Source: Asterionellopsis glacialis (lineage: Eukaryota > Bacillariophyta > Plagiogrammaphyceae > Rhaphoneidales > Asterionellopsidaceae). Taken from it: a DNA stretch of 22,799 nucleotides. This document shows, piece by piece, positions 9,918 through 18,576 of this stretch. A program made the position numbers and the translations under genes. The DNA lies in assembly GCA_014885115.2 (NCBI GenBank), contig WKLE02000854.1:1-22799 (forward strand), in the 5' to 3' direction. Positions within the stretch are counted from its first letter, which is position 1; the number at the start of each line of letters is the position of its first letter. The notes below the pieces were generated by a model. It saw only the letters and a list, made by a program, of their open reading frames with translations. It was not told where the DNA came from and searched no databases.

Positions 9918-10623
9918 AAAGTAATATAATCCCTAAAATATACTCCACAAGAGTGAATTGCAAAATTTGGAACTACTAGGAGAATTGCTAGCTTTGCTTT
10001 TTTCTCTTTTTTTTTTATTTACCTGTCAACCCCCCAGGAAGGCTTTACCATTTTTCAAATTTTGACCACAAATGAGGTGCCAATCTGCATCTACAAAAAA
10101 ATGTGGTTTGAATATAGCCTAAAATCCTGCATGGAAGTCCTAGTTTGGAAAATAATCCATTTCAAAGTTTTTTTGGTCCATTTTTTTGAAAATTGACTTA
10201 ACGAAACAAATATTGGCCTCATACAGGATTTTGCATACATACCTAATACCTAGGTTACTATTAAAAACAAATATCAACTTTTTTCTGTTGTACTGGAATC
10301 ATCTTCTGAAGTGTCAGAATAGCCATCATGGTGAGTCTGCTTTACAGCTTACCACTGCCAGCAGGGGTTCTTATTGGGAAGACAACAGAGCTTTGTCAGG
10401 TAGTAATTCAGGCCAAAAAACAAAACAAATATATGAATAGATGCAGTAAACATATTGGAAAAATTGTAGACATAATATTACCAGAATAAAAATAAAATAA
10501 ATTACATAATAGTATTTTTATAAGTTGCAACATGACAAATTGACAAATTAGTTTATTTCCTGTACAACCATGTCTATCAATAACACCTAGTCAACTGTTT
10601 TAGTCAATACTCTACTAATTTGA
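9918..10623. other. CpG-poor stretch without a supported gene
   Basis: One plus-strand patch at about 10325-10440 reads plausibly (HGESALQLTTASRGSYWEDN) but other frames are equally open and no start or motif is seen. The rest is AT-rich with no evident structure. Confidence 0.35.
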
Positions 10624-11065
10624 TCATTTTGCTTGGAAACCCATGTAATCCTCTTCCTTCTCTTCAGGAAATAACTTTCTAATTTCATCACACAGAGAGG
10701 GGGATGTTCATCCTCTTACCCTTTCCAAGATGTCCATACTTGAGGTAAGTAAAATACCATACAAATGCTTTCTCATTAAATTGTTGTTGACTTTGAAACC
10801 ATGCTCATCAATGATTGCCTCTTTACCAACTTCTTCTTGTCTGAAATAGAGTAATTTTACCTGCTCCTTCACATCAGGACCAAATTCTTCCCTTTCACAG
10901 GGAGAAACAAATGTGACAAACTGGTATACCATTATCTTCAGCATTATTGTTGAAATCAATTGAGGGGGGTGGGGAGTTTTCATTTGGTATGTTGTATGTG
11001 TGAGGGAGGGTAGAGGGTGGTTCCATCATGGGGTGATCAGGAATATTTTTCTCCTTTTCTCTCAT
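10624..11065 (-). pseudogene. Decayed small protein gene with one frameshift and one in-frame TGA
   Basis: The best fossil gene in the block. A possible start is ATG 11063-11065 (MREKEKNIPDHPMMEPPSTL), running through a Pro/Asn-rich segment to AEDNGIPVCHICF. A frame change near 10900-10925 then leads into a charged, helical-looking region (EREEFGPDVKEQVKLLYFRQ, then IIDEHGFKVNNNLMRKHLYG). A single TGA at 10708-10710 follows, after which the same frame continues CDEIRKLFPEEKEEDYMGFQ to TGA 10624-10626. If whole, the protein would be about 145 residues. I do not recognise the family. The internal TGA could be a former CGA. Splicing around the breaks cannot be excluded, as AG/GTAAG-like sites exist (for example GGTAAGAGG at about 10711-10722 on the coding strand). 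Confidence 0.45.
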
Positions 11066-11970
11066 GTGCAAAAAAAAAAAAGAAGCAAAGAGAGAAAAGA
11101 TTTGCATTTTTTGGTATGAGGGGGTGGCTGAAATTGTGTTAAAAATCCTGTGCAATGATTGGATGAAAATTTGGCACATGGGTATGAGAAAACATGCGAG
11201 AGTGTGCATGATTGGTTGTTATGTTGAGCTAAAAAAATTGATAAAACTAATTCTTTAGGCAAATTCTCAATTTGATATATCAAAGCTAGACAATTTTGGT
11301 GGTGAAAGGGATAATAATATTTGATGGACATATTTGTGTAGCATCATGCAGTGCAAATCCTTTGTAAGAGTAGAACCAAAAAAACAATTGGACATACCAG
11401 AGGGTTGTACCAGAAATGTAGTACAAAGTGCACAGGTCTACATACAGGGCAAATTATGGATTATACAATGTTAAAATTACTTTTTTATTAGCAACATTTC
11501 AAGCTTGACTTTGCAAAACATAAATGCTTATTGATGTCATATGTGGATTGTACAACAGGAAGTATCTTATTCTGGAAAGGATTGATAGAAGAAGCCGAGT
11601 TACAGCCATATGATGGCATAATGTTAAAAAAAAATACACAACCAACAAACTTTTGACTTAAGAACTGTAATCAAACATACAAATAATTCACAAGTGTGAC
11701 GTGACAGCATGTTTGTGTCAACTATCTAAGTATGATTAATGTCTACACTTCTAGTATTATTCCTCTGTTTGCCAGCAGGGGCATGAGAAACAAGATAACA
11801 GCTTATTATATATAAGAAAAGTAAAAAATAACTTATAAATAAATTGTGGTGGTCTAAAGTCAAGGGGTACTGTGAACTGCTACTATGACTGACTAGTATA
11901 CTTGTATGTGGGTGATGGATAGCTAGAGGGATAGAATTGGAAGGGAGGATGGGTTCTAGAGGTCACAAGA
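11066..11970. other. CpG-poor stretch without a supported gene
   Basis: AT-rich. It contains four of the five CGs near the right half of the block (10202, 11197, 11596, 11700 lie in or near it) and the second copy of the 21-22 base repeat at 11496-11516. Overlapping open frames at 11062-11331 on both strands appear to be chance. Confidence 0.35.
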
Positions 11971-12174
11971 TGAGGACATACTGGAGAGCTATCTAGGACT
12001 GAGATGGGATCATCATCAGCAGGTTGTGACTATCTAGTCATTGAGCTAGCATTGAATGGTGATACTGGAAAGTATCCATACAAGACAAAGTATTGGAAGT
12101 GGAGAAGATATTGGAGGAGTCAGGGCTGGGAAACTTGGGACAACTTGAAGATTAGTATTCATCTGTTAATATAG
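11971..12174 (+). pseudogene. Trp-rich open frame fragment
   Basis: ATG at 12004 to TAG 12172-12174 gives 56 codons: GSSSAGCDYLVIELALNGD, then an aromatic/basic stretch (YWKWRRYWRSQGWETW). The same frame continues upstream past a single TGA at 11971-11973 (GHTGELSRTE), so this is probably the 3' part of a decayed frame. No family recognised. It contains no CpG. Confidence 0.3.
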
Positions 12175-12831
12175 AAAGTGAATTGGTAGAAATTTTTTGA
12201 AATAAAAGTAAAAGTCAGTTATGACATGATTATGTATAACAAGGAGGTTAAACAATGAAGTGACTATACATCACCATATGGCACAGAAAAAGGGTATTGT
12301 AACAAATTAGGATTCCATAAAACAATGTAGACTACTGTAGAAGCACCATAGAAAATGCAGCAAGTTGTAAAGGACAAGAAATGAGGAATACCATCCCTAA
12401 GACACCCCTCCTTGCAAGCCATGACATTGCAATATATGCAAATGATATCTGTTCTGGGTGATTTTCTTCCATCCATCAAATACCATCAAGATTTAACTGC
12501 ACTGCATCTACATCACTTCTGCATCACTTCAACTCATGCAGCAGTAGTATTCAATTTGGAGAATTATGTCCTCATTGGAGGACATATCTATTTTTATGTT
12601 TCATGGTAACCACCACAGGAAGGTGTAGATGATGCATGAGGAAATAACAGCAACAAGACAGAAACTATCTAGTATAGGCTCCAGAGAGATAAAGTAAAAT
12701 AATCATAACTCAAAATTAAACATACCTGATAGAGAAATCGTGATCACAATTTAAAACAGTAGATGGAAAACACACATGACTTCGCCCTTTATATAAGAAT
12801 TTTTATGTTGAAATATACACTTGCTTTTACA
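12175..12831. other. Right edge of the CpG-poor block and 3' flank of kinase-like gene 2
   Basis: Open frames at 12264-12479 (-), with several cysteines (CIYCNVMACKEGC), and 12412-12609 (+) overlap antisense; neither has a clear start or family. Normal CpG returns at 12739, about 95 bp before the stop codon of the kinase-like gene. No inverted repeat or target duplication was seen at this edge. Confidence 0.35.
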
Positions 12832-14811
12832 TTACATGAAATCATTGTAATCATCAATGATATCCTCTGCCAAAGGTGGTATAGATACACGTACAACACC
12901 ATCTTGTTTCAACCGTCCATAACTGCAATCTTCTTCATCTTCATCATACTTGGCTTTATCTTCTTCCACTTCTTCTTTGTCAAGTATTCTATACAATTGA
13001 CCTTGTAAATAATCTGCAATTTCACGTGCTGTAGCTCTTTCATCTGGTTCATCATGCCAACACATTTCTGATATAGCATATACCATGGCATGGTGAGCTT
13101 GATCATCTATTGTACCAGTACCACTCTCTAGAATCCAATACTTTTCAGGTATAATTGGTCTATATCCGTCCAATATGAGTTCAATAGCACCATCACGGGT
13201 ATGATCTTCAAATAACCATTGGTTGGTCAAAACAATATATAATTCATTACACATCATATAAACGTCAGCTTTCTCTAATGCATACGGACCATTCCCATAT
13301 CCATAATCAAAATCTTCAGGTGCTCTGTATTTCCATGGACTCATATAGGATTCACCATAACATGTTTCATAGGTATCAGCATGTTGTAGTAACATAAAAC
13401 CAAAATTAAAGTCATTGAGTTGAAAGATCCCATCGACGTACACCAGTTGATTCACATCTACATCATTATGCGCAAAACTGGGACGATGATCACCACCAGT
13501 ATCACTACCAATCCCATGAAGAGCTGCCATGCCTTCGGCAATTTGGATACCAATTTTTAATTTTTGTATACTAGTAGGCTCTGCACCACCACTCCGTACA
13601 GATGCAATTAAATCATGCAATGTCCCCTCCGATGCAAATGGTGCTATAAATGACATCCCACAAAAGGCATACATCTTAGCAATATACGGCGAGGATGATA
13701 ATTGTTCATGAATAACAGCTTCTAAACGGCGTATTTCATAATCAGATGGTACATAATTTGGTACCTCTGTTTCCAGTCGATCCTTTTCTTTTTGTAACCA
13801 TCTTTCTTCATCGTCACCGCCTCTGCCATCATCCTCGTCATCGTCATCACTATCATCCTCGTCGACGTCATCTCTATTTTTACTTTCTTCATTAATGTCT
13901 ACCATGCTTTCATCAAAAATGGGCGTTTTTAATACTAAATTTGTTCCCAGTATTTCATACACAACTGTGGCGGTTCCCATATCAATATAATCCAATGTTG
14001 AATGCGACATGTGTAATTCATGTAACATATTACAAACTGGATGATGCGATAATTGCCATTCATACATTGGCACACAATCATCTGAATATCCCTTGGTAGA
14101 TGCTGCACCATTTGTATAATCTCGGCGTTGTAATGATTTGAATCTTTGACTTGCATGAGGATCGTACTGTGGACTATCAATATAATAACCATTATTGGCA
14201 TTATCATCCACCGCCGCAGCACAACCTTCTACGCCATTACATTGTTGATCGATATTATTATTTGGATGATGCTTGTCATTCTCGTTGTTTCTTTCCTTCT
14301 GAATTATAGTTTTTGCTTCTCTTGGATTCCTATTCTTAGTATTTGGATGGAGGTCCAAGACTCGTACTGATCTGGTTGTCGATGTTGTTGAGTGGCTGTC
14401 ATTTCTCAGTTTAATGAGATATGATATGTTGAGACAGGTAATTAGTATTCCAATGACTAATGATATTACGACTGCTGCGTTGTTGTTGTTGTTGTTGTCG
14501 TCGTCGTTGTCGTTGTTGTTATCGTGCAATGATGCCAAGGTTTTTGATTTGTCGCTGATTGATCCTAATAATGTTGGTTTGTTATTGGCCGCAGTCACAG
14601 CAACGTCATCATTTTCATTGTCATTGCATCTACTCCTGACACGACTAACACGACCATTCGTACTATCACAACTCTCATAAAGTGTTTCATATTTCTTTTC
14701 TTCCAAAGATTTTTGTGATGCTTTTTCTGCTATTGGTTTTTGGGATGTACTCGTACGACGTCGTTGTCGTAAACCATCGCTCATACTATTTGGTGGCAAT
14801 GTTGTCGTCAT
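12832..14811 (-). CDS. Membrane-anchored divergent protein kinase-like protein (paralogue 2)
   Basis: A 659-residue intronless frame, ATG 14809-14811 to TAA 12832-12834. It has a basic/acidic N-terminus, an Asp/Asn run (about 98-111) and one hydrophobic anchor at about 112-134 sharing VIGILIT with paralogue 1. A variable linker follows, then a kinase-like region at about 273-605: a degenerate loop (DMGTATVVYE), Lys295 (VLKTP), an acidic Asp/Glu insert (about 303-348) between the lysine strand and the C-helix region, H448-N449-D450 (HNDVDVNQ), DFN at 467-469, APE at 497-499 and CWHDEPDERATAREIADYL. It shares the Gln-for-Asn and Asp-for-Lys changes with paralogue 1, so these are family traits, not decay. 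The C-terminal tail LKQDGVVRVSIPPL also matches. Role unknown: membrane-tethered signalling or scaffold. It shares an upstream region with the hydrolase gene on the other strand. Confidence 0.9.
   Translation of the reverse strand: MTTTLPPNSMSDGLRQRRRTSTSQKPIAEKASQKSLEEKKYETLYESCDSTNGRVSRVRSRCNDNENDDVAVTAANNKPTLLGSISDKSKTLASLHDNNNDNDDDNNNNNNAAVVISLVIGILITCLNISYLIKLRNDSHSTTSTTRSVRVLDLHPNTKNRNPREAKTIIQKERNNENDKHHPNNNIDQQCNGVEGCAAAVDDNANNGYYIDSPQYDPHASQRFKSLQRRDYTNGAASTKGYSDDCVPMYEWQLSHHPVCNMLHELHMSHSTLDYIDMGTATVVYEILGTNLVLKTPIFDESMVDINEESKNRDDVDEDDSDDDDEDDGRGGDDEERWLQKEKDRLETEVPNYVPSDYEIRRLEAVIHEQLSSSPYIAKMYAFCGMSFIAPFASEGTLHDLIASVRSGGAEPTSIQKLKIGIQIAEGMAALHGIGSDTGGDHRPSFAHNDVDVNQLVYVDGIFQLNDFNFGFMLLQHADTYETCYGESYMSPWKYRAPEDFDYGYGNGPYALEKADVYMMCNELYIVLTNQWLFEDHTRDGAIELILDGYRPIIPEKYWILESGTGTIDDQAHHAMVYAISEMCWHDEPDERATAREIADYLQGQLYRILDKEEVEEDKAKYDEDEEDCSYGRLKQDGVVRVSIPPLAEDIIDDYNDFM
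14476..14522. repeat. Trinucleotide repeat encoding the Asn/Asp run of paralogue 2
   Basis: TTG and TCG triplets on the plus strand, read as AAC/GAC (Asn/Asp) codons in the minus-strand kinase-like gene, immediately N-terminal to its membrane segment. Probably expanded by slippage; length is likely variable between alleles. Confidence 0.75.
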
Positions 14812-15644
14812 TTTAGTAAGATGGATTGTTTTATTTCTAAATTGCGATTACTGCAATAGTAATAATGACGATGTAGATTGAATGATTTTTCTAGCTCCAT
14901 TCGTTTCTTTCGATAAATTCACAAACCTTCCTTTTTTCGAGTAAAAAAACAATGAATACGATAGGTCTACTTCGTACTCAGCTTTCTGAGTGCGACGAGA
15001 GAAAGAGTGTCCAACTAATATGAATACCAATAGTTAATCCTCTGGAGACAGACACTAAAGAGCTCCTAACCCGTGTTGTCCTTATCTGTTGTAGCGAAAA
15101 GAAGAAGAACGAATGAGTCCCTGATTTCTGGTGTTGTTGTCTACATTAGGACCTTCGAGGTGCTTGATGATGAGTATGTTGTTCATGTGAAAGAATACTG
15201 TACATTTAGCTTTTTTGGCGATCATTCCCCGATACTTTCATAATAAAGTCAAACTATTGTGCATATTTAATTAATTAAAAAAGTAAGACAGACTTTCAAA
15301 TTATTCTTTTTTAAAAAGTAATGACTAATCACATTATGCTGCTACTACTGTGTACCTTGTACCATTTTATTATTATTTTCTCAACGGAAATCCAGTTACT
15401 CTAGTAGTACGGACAGTTTGTCTGTCATGTTCACATGAAACTTTCATCCCAAGCACTACTTTGCTCATATTATATCCTGTACATAATTTATTAAACGAAT
15501 GAAAAGAGACCAAATGATTAGAGCACTTATTGTGATCTGTCTCGATCTCGAATTACATATAATACTTCTCGGGAGAGTCGAGACTAGATATTCCAAGAAG
15601 TGAAAAAGTTGGGTTTGAATGACGATCATTTAATTTTTACGAAC
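14812..15644. promoter_or_regulatory. Divergent intergenic region between kinase-like gene 2 and the hydrolase
   Basis: About 830 bp separates the minus-strand kinase-like ATG from the plus-strand hydrolase ATG, so both 5' regions lie here. A small hairpin ACTCAG-CTTT-CTGAGT occurs near 14977-14992. No gene is supported; the 60-codon minus-strand frame at 14848-15030 looks like chance. CpG density is normal. Confidence 0.45.
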
Positions 15645-16758
15645 ATGATCAGCAAGGTATCGCTCCTTCTTTTACTCCTATCATCGATACAGGTCAGATG
15701 GTGTACACATGCTTTCTCAGTATCAAGTCAAGCAAGTATTGAATCAGCTCATGCTGCCGTGATAGTGCCTGGGTTTTTAACAGGTGAAAATGATTTTCGA
15801 TCTCTTGCAAAATCTTTGACGAACCGCGGTATTCCGACAGTCGTTGTTCCCATGCCTGTGTGGCATTGGATCCCGTAAGTTTCATAATACCATAAGAGTT
15901 ATTCAATTTATGGATTTTTCTTCTTTCCCCTTTTTAGAGATTTGACATCTTTCTCACACTTCCTNTTCGCAAAGATGTATTGGTGGACGATCATTACGAC
16001 CAATTGTAGAACGCGTGGACTATACGGTTCGACATGTATCGGCGTGTTTGACAGAAGGCAAAAGTGATATTGTAGTACCCAGATTTGATTATAGCTTGTC
16101 AGATTGCTATGCAGATTTTTTAAACAATCCTGGTGGTGTAGGAAAGGTAGGAGGATCTGATAAAGTTGAGGAATATCCACTGGTTGTTCCACGTGGGAAC
16201 TTTCCACCACCTCAAGGTGACACCAAAGCTCGTATTGCACTGATTGGGCATTCTGCAGGCGGCTTCATAAGTCGGATATATCTATCAAATCGTCCATACG
16301 GTGGTAAGGCCTACAAGGGGACCGACCTAGTACATTCATTGGTTACGTTAGGAACACCTCATGCAGATGCACCAGGTCCTGCCTTTGAAAGCGTCAAATG
16401 GTGTAATTTAGAACAATTGCCAGTACGGGGTCTTGCTGTTGGTTCAACTGGTACACCAGGATATAGTTCGGGTACTCTAACCAAAAATGGATATGCCTTT
16501 TGCTCTGGAATTACAGATGGGTCTGATCTAGATGGTGATGGATTGACAACTATTGAAAGTGCATTAGCATTGAATGGTGATCGTGTAGAAAAGAAAATCT
16601 TGGACGGGGTGACGCACTACCCATGGTCTGATGCTGGAATATGGGGTGATTTGCTAGCACCCGACCTAGCCAAGGAACATAAAGCGGGTAAACCTTGGTA
16701 CGGAGATGAAAAAGTTGTAGATGAATGGGCAGGGTTTTTGTTTGATCACGACAAATAA
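15645..16758 (+). CDS. Alpha/beta-hydrolase (lipase/esterase-like), probably plastid- or secretory-targeted
   Basis: Spliced CDS 15645-15874 plus 15975-16758, 337 residues. I chose ATG 15645 because an upstream in-frame GTG at 15600 is not a eukaryotic start and the Met begins a clear signal peptide (MISKVSLLLLLLSSIQV). The leader ends THAF-SVSS; Phe after Ala recalls the ASAFAP motif of diatom plastid precursors, so plastid import is plausible although the following transit region is short. The fold starts at AAVIVPGFLTG (about 37-47). The nucleophile elbow is GHSAGG with Ser170, the likely acid is Asp264 in DGDGLTTIESAL, and the likely base is His291 in GVTHYPW. LGTPHADAP (202-210) is typical of lipases near the active site. 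WHWIPCIGGRSLRP spans the intron and resembles the conserved block of cyanobacterial/plastid-type hydrolases as I remember them. The substrate, probably a lipid ester, is unknown. Confidence 0.88.
15875..15974 (+). other. Spliceosomal intron in the hydrolase gene
   Basis: Donor CCC|GTAAGT and acceptor GCAAAG|ATG enclose 100 nt in phase 2. Joining CC to A restores Pro-Cys-Ile-Gly-Gly and links the two open frames without loss. It contains the window's only ambiguous base (N at 15965). Confidence 0.88.
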
Positions 16759-17086
16759 ACACACAGATTCAGAAGAGGAACACCTCCGACCTGCTGCTTT
16801 TTCAACCATGTCATGTTAGAGACGGTAGACCTTTACTCATTAAAATATCTCATGATGCTAAGCAAATGACTCAGAAAAATGGTTTAAGTATTGGCAAGAA
16901 ATGGTTTGTATTGTCTATAAAACTTTGCTAAAAATAAATTATGTCATGGTTCTTTTTTAACTTTTCTAAATATATAAATTGTCTACATATCTATGAGTGG
17001 AATCAATTCTTATAACCTACTCCCATAATATTTTTTTTTCTGCTCATATCAATCCCTAATTGTTGGGTAATGAGTTACTAATCTCT
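16759..17086. other. Convergent 3' region between the hydrolase and the small minus-strand gene
   Basis: About 330 bp, AT-rich, containing a possible polyadenylation signal AATAAA near 16934 for the hydrolase. No gene seen. Confidence 0.45.
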
Positions 17087-17542
17087 TTAAGCTTCCTTCA
17101 TTTCCTCTATCTCAGCATCATTTTCTGCAATATACATATTGACACTTGCAACAAGATCCTGTGCAGCTGGACCCGTGGCCCACTCACCTGTACTGTACTT
17201 GTCTCTAACTTTCGAAAGTTCGTACTTTGCTAGTATAAACTAGCTTCACGGGGTAGACCATTTCCATCTCTGTCCACCGATGTTCTCAAGCCTTTCTGGT
17301 TAATAATAAGTTCTTCCCACCCATTTTCCCTATCTTCTTCCGCAATAACATCAATACCAGGCTTTCCAACGATAGTTGCGGCCATTTTATTTGCTTTAGG
17401 TGGACCTATTGACCGTTCAACGAGTTTTTCGTATTGAATGACCGTGTTGGCTTTTACAACCTCCATCTGGTAGATACATGATACAGTTGTAGTCAAAGGA
17501 TGGCATTACCGTGGTATTTCCAACGACACTTTCAAATGCCAT
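17087..17542 (-). CDS. Small unknown protein gene with a frame break (possible pseudogene)
   Basis: Two convincing coding pieces lie in different frames. The 5' piece begins at ATG 17464-17466 (MEVVKANTVIQYEKL), runs 78 codons through PPKANKMAATIVGKPGIDV and DRDGNGLPREA, and stops at TAG 17230-17232. The 3' piece, open from about 17233 to TAA 17087-17089, reads KYELSKVRDKYSTGEW and ends MYIAENDAEIEEMKEA. Together they would give about 120-130 residues. Removing 11, 20 or 29 nt (each starting GT and ending at the same CTAG) restores the frame, but these are shorter than any normal intron. Upstream, ATG 17540-17542 (MAFESVVGNTT) could join the main frame by removing 43 nt (17467-17509) bounded by GT-AG. 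DRDGNG resembles half an EF-hand loop but lacks the final Glu. Family not recognised. A point frameshift or assembly error is the simplest reading. Confidence 0.5.
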
Positions 17543-18576
17543 TTCACTCTAGGTAAACTTGGTGGGTTACATCAACATTAGTTTTTGTTAGTGTTCACGA
17601 ATTATTGCGTGACAATGACAAGACATTTCTCAGGTACAATAAAAAAAGATAAAAAATAATAATACGATATAAATAATCAAACGGGACTACATCTGTATTA
17701 TTTTTTGATAAGGTAATTCTATACAGGATTTATGTAGAATCGATACAAACTCGTCTTCTCAACTTCAGGTCAGTACTTATTGTCAATAATTATTGGCGTT
17801 TACTTGTACCAGGTATGCTTGTATCTATTATTTACATATATATTTCAATAGGTAGCAATTGTCTCTTACCTGGTACTTAGATATCTTTCTATGAAACTTC
17901 TGTATTCTTCCATTTCAGTCCATGATACAGAAATGTGTTGGTCCTGTACCTTGCAAGATTCATGCTTGAGCGAGATAACATGGTGGACGGCGGTAGTAGG
18001 GCGGTACGGGAAGACCAAATCCAACGGATGATGCTGACCTGGTACTCGCTTATCTCGGTACCCTGATAACTGTACACAGAGAAACTCCTATCCTACATCA
18101 AGTCAGCAGGAACTCTACTCTACAGAGACTACGTGGGTCCTCTGACGACACACAATGTTATATAAAATAGAGGCACTACACAGATCTTCGAATTTCGACT
18201 TGACAGAACTCCTAGATTATTTCCTGTCCTTCTCCGGTCTCTACACGAAAAGATCAAAGATCAACAAGAGGAGAGGCCCTGACGTCGTCTTGACGACTCC
18301 TGAGTCCCATTGAAACAGTCGTGCTACTAGGACTACCAAGCTCGACATTAACACAATACAACAAGGTGAAGTTAGCAATCCCGTTTCCATTCTTGGTTTA
18401 CAAAGTCTCTCTTTGTATCACGCGATTACCGTTTATCCAAGCGAAGAAATATCAATCCCATCAAAATCAAAACTAAAACTAAATCATTTCGGTTCGTATA
18501 TCAATAACGAATCAGTGCGACTAGTTACCAACCAGAACAACAGTAAAAGCAACATCGAGAACAAAAACAAGAAAGT
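17543..18576. promoter_or_regulatory. Intergenic region upstream of the LURP-like gene
   Basis: About 1 kb between divergent genes. It contains the inverted repeat at 17806-17876, a small perfect hairpin GTCGTC-TT-GACGAC (18284-18297) and a TATA-like TATATAAAA near 18159. Open frames here start at non-ATG codons or lack composition; none is called. Confidence 0.4.
17806..17876. repeat. Inverted repeat with GTACCAGGTA arms
   Basis: GTACCAGGTA at 17806-17815 and its exact reverse complement TACCTGGTAC at 17867-17876, separated by 51 nt. The same arm sequence recurs at 22155-22179 and, in part, at about 18039-18048, which marks a dispersed motif. Confidence 0.6.

Larger units (their letters stand above)
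3085..12738. other. CpG-depleted block (about 9.65 kb)
   Basis: Reading every line, I find CG only near 3949, 10202, 11197, 11596 and 11700 between the last left-flank CG (3083) and the first right-flank CG (12739). At this base composition a few hundred would be expected, and flanking intergenic DNA reaches several per 60 bases (for example 18241-18300). The block sits between two same-strand kinase-like paralogues, upstream of one and downstream of the other. It contains a Pro/Thr repeat tract and broken reading frames on both strands. In organisms with CpG methylation such loss follows from deamination of 5-methylcytosine to T, so the block is probably an old, densely methylated, silent insertion. 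I saw no terminal inverted repeats, LTRs or target-site duplication at its edges. Confidence 0.85.

Noticed and set aside
3085..12738. LTR retrotransposon, terminal inverted repeats or target-site duplication bounding the CpG-poor block
   Set aside because: Comparing the sequence around both edges by eye I saw no matching direct or inverted repeats and no reverse transcriptase, integrase or DDE signature in the frames I could read. Degenerate termini could still be missed.
14848..15030. 60-codon minus-strand frame just upstream of kinase-like gene 2
   Set aside because: Low-information composition in a divergent promoter, no domain, and no link to the kinase-like frame.
15600..15647. Longer N-terminus for the hydrolase starting at 15600
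   Set aside because: That codon is GTG, and the signal peptide begins naturally at ATG 15645.
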